Assembly (NCBI GenBank): GCA_032622095.1
Contig: CP136061.1
Span: 128,540,754 to 128,604,753 of the forward strand
Length of the DNA: 64,000 nt
Direction of reading: 5' to 3'
DNA from: Siphonodentalium dalli
Taxonomy: Eukaryota > Mollusca > Scaphopoda > Gadilida > Siphonodentaliidae
The stretch's first letter is position 1; each line of letters starts with the position of its first letter. Both the position numbers and the translations under genes were made by a program. Shown piece after piece: positions 50,201 through 62,200 of this stretch. Below the pieces are notes generated by a model that worked only from the letters and a program-made list of their open reading frames with translations, had not been told where the DNA came from and made no database searches.

Positions 50201-53200
50201 TGTGAAGTTGTAAATACAGATCTGCCGTTATTATTAAGTAAAATGTCAATGAAGAGAGCGAAGACATACATTGATTTCACAAAGGACTGTGCTCAAATGT
50301 TTGGAAAAGAAATTCCTTTGACATTCACATCCAGTGGACATTATGCTGTGGTTTTAAATGAAGATAATTCAAATACGGATCGTGTCATACGAGTGTGCTT
50401 CTGTCAAACGTGACAAAATCCAAAGATATTATGGCCACAAAACTGCACAAGCAGTTCGGTCATCCAAACAGTGATAAACTAATAAAACTGATTAAAAACA
50501 GTTCTTTTGATGATCCTGAATTATACAAACTTATTGAAACAGTCGAAAAAGAATGTCCAACGTGTGTGAAATACAAAAAGCCGGTATCAAGACCTGTTGT
50601 TGGACTTAAAATTTCAGAAAATTTCAACGACTGTGTATCAATGGACCTGAATTTTTTTCATAGCAGGATCATTCTACATCTTATAGATCATGCTACCAGA
50701 TTTAGTTCGGCAGTATTCATTGAACGAAAAGATGCGAAAACTGTTTTAGACAATATTTTCAAACACTGGATCGCCATATTTGGACCAGCAAAGATGTTTT
50801 TGTCAGATAATGGCCGTGAGTTCAATAATGAAATATTTCGTGACTTGTGTGCAAACTTGAACATATTAGTAAACACTACGGCTGCTGAGTCTCCTTGGTC
50901 AAATGGAATCACTGAAAGACATAATGCTGTTCTTGCTAATATGATGGAGAAGATCTTAGATAATACAAAGTGTTCTTTTTATATTGCCTTGGCATGGGCT
51001 GTTAGTGCTAAAAACAGTCTACATAATGTTTATGGATTCAGTCCAAACTAACTAGTGTTCGGAGAAAATCCAAATCTCCCTGCTGTACTTACTGACAAAC
51101 TGCCTGCATTAGAAGGAAGAACTTCTAGTCAGTTGATTGCTGATCACCTCAATGCCATGCATTCTGCTCGTCAAGCTTTTGTTCAAAGTGAGTCTTCTGA
51201 GAAAATCAGACGTGCACTTCGTCATAATACCAGATCATCACCGTCAATGGTATATCAAACTGGAGACAATGTATTTTTCAGAAGGTTGAATAATAACTAT
51301 TGGCAAGGACCAGGTACTGTTATTGGCAAGGATGCTCATCAGGTGTTTGTGAAGTGGGTGGAGAATTTTATAGATTAAATCCATGTCATTTGAAACATGT
51401 TGCAGTTGGACAAAAGATGGAGAATGTTTCAAATAAAGACTGTTCTACAAGTGAAGATGTTTCAGCTCAGGAAGATGTTTCAACTCATGATCAACCATCA
51501 GGTAGTGATTTCGTCGAACAATGTGTATCAAATGAGGAAAGCATTGTATGCGATGAGCTAGCGTCCACAAACAACAATCTTGTTGAAATACAGACGTTAA
51601 ATAGTTCAGACCAAAGAGATAAAGAAGATACTGGCTCTCAAATCAGTAATCCAACTATTCATGATGGAACTGTACCAAATAAACAATCGGTTATTTTCTA
51701 TAAGATGCCCGAATTTCCATGGAAAGAGGCAGTTGTTCTTGGAAGAGGGGGAAAAGCGTCGGGCAAATATAAAAATTGGATAAATATTAAGGATGTTGAT
51801 GATGATGGAACTAAAGCTGTTGATTTCGAACAGTTGGAGGCATGGTACGAGAAACCAGAAGAAATAATGATTAACTTAAATACATTTGAAGCAAATGAAG
51901 TTAAAGAAGCAAAGAAACAAGAACTAGAGAACTGGAAAAGAAATAAGGTTTTTCATGAAGTTCCGGACTATGGTCAAAAATGTTTGTCAGTGAGATTCGT
52001 CATCACAGAAAAATATACTCTCTCTGGAAAAACGATCAAGGCTCATTTAGTTGCAAGGGGGTTTGAGGAGAATACGGCAGCTTTGAAAACAGATTCCCGT
52101 ACGTGTTCTAAGGAAAGTCTTCGACTAATGTTATCTATCATACCTTGTAAAGACTGGAAAATAAATTCATTGGATTTCAAAGCCGCTTTCCTTCAAGGGA
52201 AAGACATTGGAAGGGATGTTTTTCTAAAACCACCCGAGGAAGCACAGGTTTCTTGCATTTGGAAACTTAATACTGCAGTCTATGGACTTGGAGATGCATC
52301 CCGTGTCTGGTATTTAACTGTAAAAGATAAGCTGTTATCACTTGGAGTGAAGGCATGTAAATACGACCAAGCATTGTTTTACTGGATGCACGACAACCAG
52401 TTACATGGTATGATTGCATGCCATGTGGATGACTTCTTATGGTGTGACTCATATTTGTTCAAGGAAAAGATTATACAATCTCTGAGAAATGAATTTCAAA
52501 TTAGCAAGGAGTCCTCAGATGTGTTCAAATTCCTTGGACTCTGTTTGGAACAAGAAAGCGATGGAATAACTCTGAATCAAGGACAATATATAAATGATGT
52601 TAAATACACTTCAATAACGACACAAAGAAAGGTTGATAAGTGTCAGAGTTTAAATGAAGAAGAAATAAAACAGCTCAGATCTATCATTGGTCAACTTAAT
52701 TGGACAACTAGTCAGAGTCGTCCCGATTTGGCTTACGGTGCATGTGATCTCAGTACGAAGCTGAAGAATTGTACGATGCAAGATCTTCAACTCTCCAACA
52801 AAGTCATAAAGAAAATGAAGTCAGACGTTGTTAAAATCAAATTTAAATGTCTTGGAAACATATTGGACTCTCACATTGTGTGCTTCAGTGATGCTTCTTT
52901 CAACAATCTTCCAAACTGTGGATCACAAGGAGGTTTCATAATCTTTTTGGTCAATAATGACAATATTGCCTCACCTATTGCTTGGAAATCAGTAAAGATC
53001 AAACGTGTAGTGAAGAGTACTCTTGCAGCAGAAACACTATCTCTGTTAAGTGGAGCTAAATTCAGTTATCTCATCAAATGTACCCTTCATGAGTTATTCA
53101 CTGATAATGACAAACTATTTCCAATAATATGTTTGACGGACAACAAGTCAATAGTTGAATCAGTTAATTCTACAGCTCTTGTTAGTGACAAAAGACTGCG

Positions 53201-56200
53201 AATCGACACCTGCATTTTGAGAGAAATGCTGTTGAACAAAGAAGTTTCTGCCATTCAGTGGATAAGCAAAGATCAACAAATCGCAGACTGTCTAACAAAA
53301 TCAATTGCTCCAAGGTTGAAGCTTTTGCAAACCTTAGAGCAGTCCAAACTTATCCTTTGATAAAGTGAAGGACAATTATGTAATATAGTGTAAATTCGTT
53401 AAACAGAAAACAATAGAAAAAAAAAGAAAAAAGAAGGAAAAGAAAAACTGGGAGATTGTTAATGTGACTTAGTTCTGATCCGCTTCCCATTCTTGTATGA
53501 ATCCTGTTCCGGTTTCCTGTTCCTAGTTTTGAGGAAAAGAGAGATATACAATGGTGGACAATGATGAGGTGGCAATAAATCTAGGGAGTAGATAAAGACT
53601 GTTTGTATATCAAGGTGAGCTCTACTACCAATTAATAACAGCGTAATTCTATTGGTTAATCACACACCAATGATATAAACGCTCTTTATTATTTCCATAT
53701 CAGGAAAACAGAACAATAACGCTCTTTATGTTTACCATATCCGGATCTAAACAAAAGCCAGGTAACGTAACGTTTTTTCCTTTCGTTCACATAACAAAGG
53801 AACAAAATTGACAATAACATACTGCTTATGTCATATTTATGATTGGTGTAAGAACAAGGTCTGTCTATATTTTACTATTCTTTCTGTTTTTGACGGATGT
53901 GAATATTTTAACAGCATACCCACCGCCAACGGTGATACATCTACCACCGTGATACGGTTTTAACAGATTTAATGTGATGCGCTTATTCTCACATTTTGAT
54001 ATATTTTTGTCAACTACATGTACAGTTCCTCAGTGGCTGTGAGTGGTAAATCTAGCAATCAATGCCACTAGTAGTCCAACTAAAGCTAAAGAATTAGTTC
54101 GATTGTTTCCAAGGGGGGGGGGGGGAGTAGTAAAAAATTTGCAGATAGGTATGCCGGGGTGGTGGGTGGCCCGAGGGGCAAAAAACGTGTTTTTTACACC
54201 CTCATGCAATTTTTTTACTAATGACGTTTTTGTGCCCTTATACCGGTATGACATTTGTAACAGTTTAAAACATATTATAAGTATTTATAACTGCAACAAC
54301 ACCATATTTATGTTACTGGGACCTCATATGGGCCTTAGTAGAGATGACATTGAGCTATATGGCATGTTACATATGGGGCGGTGGGGTGAAAAAATTCCTT
54401 CCCGACACCCTTTGGAAAGTAGATTCAAGAAATGAAAACTGAAATAAATAAACTTGTCTTGATGTAACTAAAGCCAAGATCATTGTGTGCATGGGAAAAG
54501 AGCGAGCAACTGTCTCAAACATTAATGTGACTATCAATGTTTAGAATATAACTGTCATCACATTGTTCATCAGTTCATCAAGCCAATCCGTGAAATATTT
54601 GCATGTCTATCAACTCATATGATCTGTTACTCTCACAACGCCTAAAATATCCAAGTCTGGCATAGTGACTGTTTGTCATTTATTATAACAGAGGTTGCTC
54701 CAGTAGACTAACAAAAGTGTTAAAGCATAATGCTAGATAATGGGCTGGTTGACAGACTAATCGGGAAATGGTTAGAAATTATGGCATTGTGTGTATCCTG
54801 TACAATGAACTAACTTTGCATATATAAGTAAACTTGTCCTGATGTTACTAATGCCAAGATCATTGTGTGCATGTAAAAAGAACGAGCAACTGTCTCAAAC
54901 TTTAATGTGACTATCAATGGGTAGAAAATATCTCTCATCAGTGCATCAAGCTAATCAGTAAATAATTTGCATGTCTTTCAACTCAGATGATCTCTCAAAA
55001 GACCGAACGTATCCAAGTCTTGTATAGTGCTGTGACTGCTTGTCATCTATTTATATATAAACTAGAAGGTGACCCGTCTTCGTCCGGGCTTTGACCTTGA
55101 ATTTTCTATTTTGAAGGCCAAGGTCAAGTGGGGTCACGATTTGACCCGTCCAAAACACTGCCCGAACAAAAGTACCCGACAAAAGTACCCGTCTAAATCC
55201 ATCCGGTTTCACCCGATTTGACCTTGAATTGATCATTTTGACCCGTCCAAAACACCCAGTGGACAAAAGTAACCCTATGTATAAAATTTCGTCGAAATAC
55301 CATCAAAATTGCCTGTGCGACGTGACCTTGAAATAGGGTCAATTCAAGGTCACGTCGCACAGGCAAATGAATATGCTTATGAGACTCCCCATACGAAAGT
55401 ATCCCCACATACCAAGTTTCATCGAAATCCCGTGATATTCGGGCGTTTGACCTTGAAATGACCCGATTTCAAGGCCAAGGTCATGTCCCACGGGCAAATT
55501 AATATGCTTATGAGACTCCCCATACGAAAGTACCCCCAAATACCAAGTTTCATCGAAATCCCGTGATATTCGGCCGTTTGACCTTGAAATTACCCGATTT
55601 CAAGGTCAAGGTCACGTCGCACGGGTAAATTAATAGGCCCATGTCACTCCCCAGCCGAAAATACTCACACATACCAAGTTTCATCGAAATCGGCTCGGCC
55701 GTTTTTGAGTCCATCGATTACAGACAGACACACAGACACACACACAGATCTTCCAAAATATATAATAGATATATATATATACTAGAAGGTGACCCGACTT
55801 CGTCCGGACTTTGACCTTGAATTGTCCATTTTGAAGGTCAAGGTCAAGTGGGGTCACGATTTGACCAGTCCAAAAACACTGCCCGGACAAAAGTACCCGA
55901 CAAACATGCCCGTCGAAATTCATCCGGTTTTACCCGTTTTGACCTTAAATTGATCATTTTGAAGGTCAAGGTCTGGTCGGGGTCACGATTGGACCCGTCC
56001 AAAACAATCAGTGGACAAAAGTAACCACACGTATCAAATTTCGTCGAAATCCCATCAAAATTGGCTATTTGACCTTGAAGTTACCCGATTTCAAGGTCAA
56101 GGTCACGTCGCACGGGCAAATGAATATGATTATGAGACTCGCCATAAGAAAGTACCCCAACATACCAAGTTTCATCGAAATCCCGTGATATTCGGGCGTT

Positions 56201-59200
56201 TGACCTTGAAATGACCCGATTTTAATGTCAAGGTCACGTCGCACGGACAAATTAATAGGCCTATGCCAGTTCCCGGCCGAAAATACCCCCACATACCAAG
56301 TTTCATCGAAATCGGTTTGGCCGTTTTCGAGTCCATCGCGAACACACAGACAGACACACAGACAGATCTTCCAAAATATATAATAGACTAGAAGGTGACC
56401 CGACTTCGTCCGGGGTTTGACCTTGAATTGTCTATTTTGAAGGCCAAGGTCAAGTGGGGTCACGATTTGACCCGTCCAAAACACTGCCCGAACAAAAGTA
56501 CCCGTCGAAATCCATCCGATTTTACCCGATTTGACCTTTTAACCCGATTTGATTTCCACTCAAGTATATAAACGCGCCTCATATACACATGCTCATTAAT
56601 TATCAAGTTTCAACGTAAAGATAAATTACCATCGGTGCCCGAGATATCGCCAAGACGTCTGAAAAAATCAAATGCATCGGCCGGTTAAGCGTTAACGTGA
56701 TCTAACGTTATGAACTCTAACGACGTCATAGAAGTTACGCATTGTTTTTATCCTGATGGAAGATAGTACCACTTCTTCTTGATAATTGAGGCAGATAACT
56801 AAAACGGATACATACGCATTATATATCGTTGGAAAGAGGAAACACGAAAGATTCTCACAGTGTCATTATTATGACTGGCATTTAATTATTCGCGCTGTTT
56901 CGAATCGATTTGTAAGCACCGAACTCAAATGAAAGTCCCGTAACACAGCGTAAAAACAGATTTGACCTCAGCACGTGAAAAGTTGACCTCGGATCTGAAA
57001 ATCAATATGCCTATGCCACCCCCCCGGCCGAAAATACCCCCACATAACAAGTTTCATCGAAATCGTTTCAGCTAGTTTAGTATAATAGAAGTAAGTTGCT
57101 CCAGTAGACTAACATAAGTGGTATGGAATATGTTTGATAATGGGCTGGTTGACAGACTAATCAGGAAATAGTTAGAAATTATGAAATTGTGTGCTTTTCT
57201 GCACAATAACCTAGGTTTACAGATGATTAGCAATTTATAAAAATTTTTTTTTTACATTAAAACAGCTTCTGTAACATGTTAAACTGTTATTTGAACTAAC
57301 TGAGATAATTCCCAGTCATATGAGTGATATCAGTAGAGTTGTATGCAATTTTAGACCAATATGAGTGAAATTTTGGGGGTGGGTGTCAAAAAATTGGGAC
57401 TAAAAAAAAGTTTTTTTTGCAGGTTTGGGGGGGGGGGGGGGGTGGTGGGTCCCCGAAAATGCCAGATGCAAAAAAACAGCATACCTTCCTGCAAATTATT
57501 TACTACCCCCCCCACCCCCCCTGTTGTTTCCTTCAAATTATGTGTGGCTATATTAGGCATAGAGTTGTATGCTATTAGAAATGATAAATGATATTATTTT
57601 TCAATATACAGGGCCACCATTAATCACTGGGGGGTAAAATATCAATAATATTTTAAGTCTTTTGTAAAGTGAATAGTGATACGCTGATCCATATCGTATT
57701 GTAGCAGAGGATATATCATTAATGCCCTATTTTCTTCTTATTAAAGGTACTCAATCCGATCAGACGGACCCCATATCATCAAGTTACAACATTTCTTCAA
57801 AATACCCTTTTGTTATCAGAATCGATTAATTGTCCCCCGTATTTGTTTTCTTCGGGGGACTATTAAAATAGCCGGTGTCCGTCCGTGTGTGTGTGCGTCC
57901 GGAAATGGTTTCCGGATGATAACTTTAGTTTCGGTTATTAGATCAAAAGCACATTTCATAGGTGAGTTTATCAGACCAAAATACTGGTCAAGTTCGAATA
58001 TGGGTTTGCTCCACCCATTTTTGCAAGAGTTATGGCCCTTTTTTTACTTAGAATCTTGTAATTTTCTGGTTTCCGGATGATAACTTCAGTTTGTGTGATC
58101 ATATCGAACCAAATGTTGGAATGTGCGTTTATCAGCTCCAAATACAGGTCAAGTTCGAATATGGGTACAATCCGCCCATTTTTGCTAGAGTTATGGCCCT
58201 TTTTCGATTTGGAATCCTGTCAATTTCTGGTTTCCGGATGATAACTTTAGTTTGTGTGATCATATCTGAATTAAATTTAGAATGATAGTTTATCAGCCCA
58301 AAATACAGGTCAGGTTCGAATATGGGTTTGCTCTGCCATTTTTGACAGAGTTATGGCCCTTTTATGACTTAGAATCCTGTCAATTTCTGGTTTCCGGATT
58401 ATAACTTTAGTTTGTGTGATCATATCTGAATCAAATTTGGTATATGAGTTTATCAGCTCGAAATACAGATCAAGTTTGAATATGGGTACGATCCACCCAT
58501 TTTTGTCTGGTTGCTTCGGATTTAGGGTCCTTGTTATTTTTTTCAGAAAAGCTGATGCCCCCAATGAAGCCACTTTTTTCGGGGACACGTGGTCGGACGC
58601 CCTTTTATTACAAACAAAATAATGCTAACCGCTGTCAACTATGGTATAAAATTTATCAAAACGAGTTATTTATCAACATGTTGTTCAACGAAATATGGCT
58701 GTATTATCACTTGCCTATCACGAGTTTATCCATCTTCATCTGCAATTTTGTCTGAGACAATCCGTTTGATGAATCTGGGGCCACAACTAATTACTCATTT
58801 TGAGAAATAACAAATTTCAAAATCGATATCCGATCACTCTGAGCTTTGATGGGTGGGTTCCTCGTCCTCGACTTGCGAATCAAATATTTTTCACCCCCGA
58901 AGCCAAAGAAATAGTAATTTGGGAGTGCTAAATCGGATTGTGCATCTTTAAGATGCTGTACAGTACTACTGTATATTGATGTTACATCACCTACTTATTT
59001 AGAATACACACATGTCGTTTATATTTCCCACAGATGTGTCACCAGCTGATGGTGGTCCTTCAATATGTTGTGACTTTTTCCAATAGAAGTACAGTAATGC
59101 CGTAAGTAATCGACCCCTTAACCACAGCAGAATTATGGGTAACTTTTCAGGATTTAGTCGGAAATATGGCTTGTTACCATTCATCGGAAAGCTCTCGGGG

Positions 59201-62200
59201 AGAGCTTTCCGGTGAATGGCAACAAGCCATATTTCGACTAAATCCTGAAAGTTACCTTTAATTCTGCTGTGGTGTAAGGGGTCGATTACTTAGGGCATTA
59301 CTGTACATGTATTGGTTGTGGTTCATAATAATTTCCTCACTGAACATCCCTCAACATAATACAAATGACTGATTTCATTTATCCATTAAACTTTCAGTTT
59401 AATCATGTATAATCAGCCCAAAATATGACAGTGTAGGGCCATGTTCAATTGAAATTACTCATCATGAACGTTTCAATAATTACCGGTGACGAAAACAAAT
59501 TGTTAATGTCGTTGAACATTTGATTACGGTGGTTCAATTCGATGTGAAATCTTCCCCCAAATTTTAATCGAGGGTTGAATCGACACAAAAATTGTGATTC
59601 GCAGGAGCCTACATGTGATGTAATTATTCCTGTTGGGAGAATATACGGTACCAGTATATGGATACATGTATATTGAATCTCTTTGCAAGAACAAACAAAC
59701 AAAATACTTTCTTATACTTGTTTTGTGTTTTGCCTAATCTTTACCAAATTATTGCTTTGATCCTAATCATCCTATGTACCGTACATGTATACACGTACAT
59801 GTATGTTGGATTTTTAACAGACCAGAAGTCAAATTCAGGATCTGTGAGATATGCATTTTTGGCTCAACTTTTCTTTGTAAAGTTTGAGCCCGCATATACC
59901 CCGCTGGACAAAACAAGTGTCCATTGGCACCGCGGTGTATTTGCCGTTCGGCCGCGGTGTCAGAGTTTGTAACTGCAGTTGAGCAACCGCGGCCGAACGG
60001 CAAGTACACCGTGGCCCAACAGCAAGTACACTGCGGCCGAAAGGCAACTACACCGCAGCCGAACGGCATGTACACCGTGGTTAGATTTCTGGTTAGTATC
60101 GTCTTTTTTCAGTTTAATGAACGTACACCGCGGCAATTACACCATGGCCGAACGGCAAGTACACCGCGGCCCAACTGTAGTTAGCCGGTGGAGCCGCGGT
60201 GTAGTTGCATTTCAGCCATGGTGGCAACGCTAACTGCACCGCGGTTAGGTGGACACTTGTTTTGTCAAGCAGGGTATCTATGAAATGTTTTGTAAATTTA
60301 CAGGCATGATTAGGCATGACCTCTATATGAGAGCTATCAAAATTGAACGATTTTTAGCTCAACTTACTTTTGTAAGTTTGAGCTATTGCCATGGCTTGGC
60401 GTCCGTCGTCCGTGTGTCTGTGTGGTCCGTCAACAATTTCCTTTGGCGCGGGCTACAGGTCGTACCTTTGGTCTGATCTTTATGAAATTTTACATGAATG
60501 TTGACATTGACATGTAGATGGGAACGAGTCATTTTGGGGTCATTCGGCCAAAAAACATGGCCGCTGGTGGCCATCTTGGATTTCAAAATTCAATCCATTG
60601 GCGCGGGCTACAGGTCGTACTGTTCGTTTGATCATCATGAAATTTGTCATGGATGTTAATATTGACATGTAGATGGGAACGAGTAATTTTGGGGTCGTTC
60701 GGCCAAAAAACATGGCCGTCAGCAGCCATCTTGGATTTTACTCTTTGCATGACTAAATCATTTGGCGCAGGCTACAGGTCGTAGTTTTGATCGAAACCTC
60801 ATGAAATTTGTCATGGATGTTAACAATGACATGTAGATGGGAACGAGTGATTTTGGGGTTGTTCGGCCCAAAAACATGGCCGCCAGCAGCCATCTTGGAT
60901 TTTACTCTTTGCATGACTAAATCCTTTGGCGCGGGCTACAGGTCGTACCTTTGGTCTGATCTTTATGAAATTTGTCATGAATGTTGACATTGACATGTAG
61001 ATGGGAACGAGTCTCTTTGGGGTCATTCGGCCAAAAAACATGGCCGCTGGCAGCCATCTTGGATTTCAAAATTCAATCCATTGGCACGGGCTACAGGTCG
61101 TACTGTTTGTCTGATCATCATGATATTTATCATGGATGTTAATATTAACATGTAGATGGGAACGAGTCATTTTGGGGTTGTTCGGCCAAAAAACATGGCC
61201 GCCAGCAGCCATCATGGATTTTACTCTTTGCATGACTAAATCCTTTGGCGCGGGCTACAGGTCGTACCTATGGTCTGATCTTTATGAATTTTGTCATGAA
61301 TGTTGACATTGACATGTAGATGGGAACGAGTCATTTTGGGGTCATTCGGCCAAAAAACATGGCCGCTGGTGGCCATTTTGGATTTCAAAATTCAATCCAT
61401 TGGCGCGGGCTACAGGTCGTGCTGTTCGTCGGATCATCATGAAATTTGTCATGGATGTTAATATTGACATGTAGATGGGAACTAGTGATTTTGGGGTCGT
61501 TCAGCCAAAAAACATGGCCGCCAGCAGCCATCTTGGATTTTACTCTTTGCATGACTAAATTCTTTGGCGCGGGCTACATGTTGTAGCTTTGGTCAGAACT
61601 TCATGAAATTTGTCATGAATATTGATATTGACATGTATATGGGAACGAGTCATTTTGGGGTCATACGGCCAAAAAACATGGCCGCTGGCAGCCATCTTGG
61701 ATTTTACTCTTTGCATGACTAAATCCTTTGGCGCAGGCTACAGGTCGTAGCTTTGATCAGAACTTCATGAAATTTGTCATGGATGTCAACAATGACATGT
61801 AGAAGGGAACGAGTGATTTTGTGGTTGTTCGGCCAAAAAACATGGCCGCCAGCAGCCATCATGGATTTTACTCTTTGCATGACTAAATCCTTTGGCGCGG
61901 GCTACAAGTCGTACCTATGGTCTGATCTTTATGAATTTTGTCATGAATGTTGATATTGACATGTATATGGGAACGAGTCATTTTGGGGTCATACGGCCAA
62001 AAAACATGGCCGCTGGCAGCCATCTTGGATTTCAAAATTCAATCCATTGGCACGGGCTACAGGTCGTACTGTTTGTCTGATCATCATGAAATTTGTCATG
62101 GATGTTAATATTGACATGTAGATGGGAACGAGTGATTTTGGGGTCGTTTGGCTAAAAAACATGGCCGCCAGCAGCCATATTGGATTTTACTCTTTGCATG

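Larger units (their letters stand above)
48747..53636 (+). mobile_element. Copia-type LTR retrotransposon, near-identical LTRs
   Basis: 4.89 kb element: 180 bp LTRs, primer-binding site, gag-protease, integrase, reverse transcriptase/RNase H, polypurine tract, and a 5 bp duplication AACAG (48742-48746, 53637-53641). Integrase before reverse transcriptase is the Copia order. The domain sequences resemble the GalEa/CoMol-type Copia elements of marine invertebrates (inference from memory of family features). The pol frame is interrupted by a -1 step at 50395-50413, an in-frame TAA at 51049-51051 and a frame change near 51355. It inserted into a piggyBac-like MITE within intron 2 of TMEM115, same strand. 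Confidence 0.93.
48544..53944. mobile_element. piggyBac-like MITE, copy split by the Copia element
   Basis: Left part 48544-48746 matches 6996-7200 and right part 53642-53944 matches 7200-7512, including CGCTCTTTAT blocks and AACAGCATACCCACCGCCAA. The left end follows TTAA as in the intact copy. The right end has diverged past CCAACGG. Confidence 0.7.
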
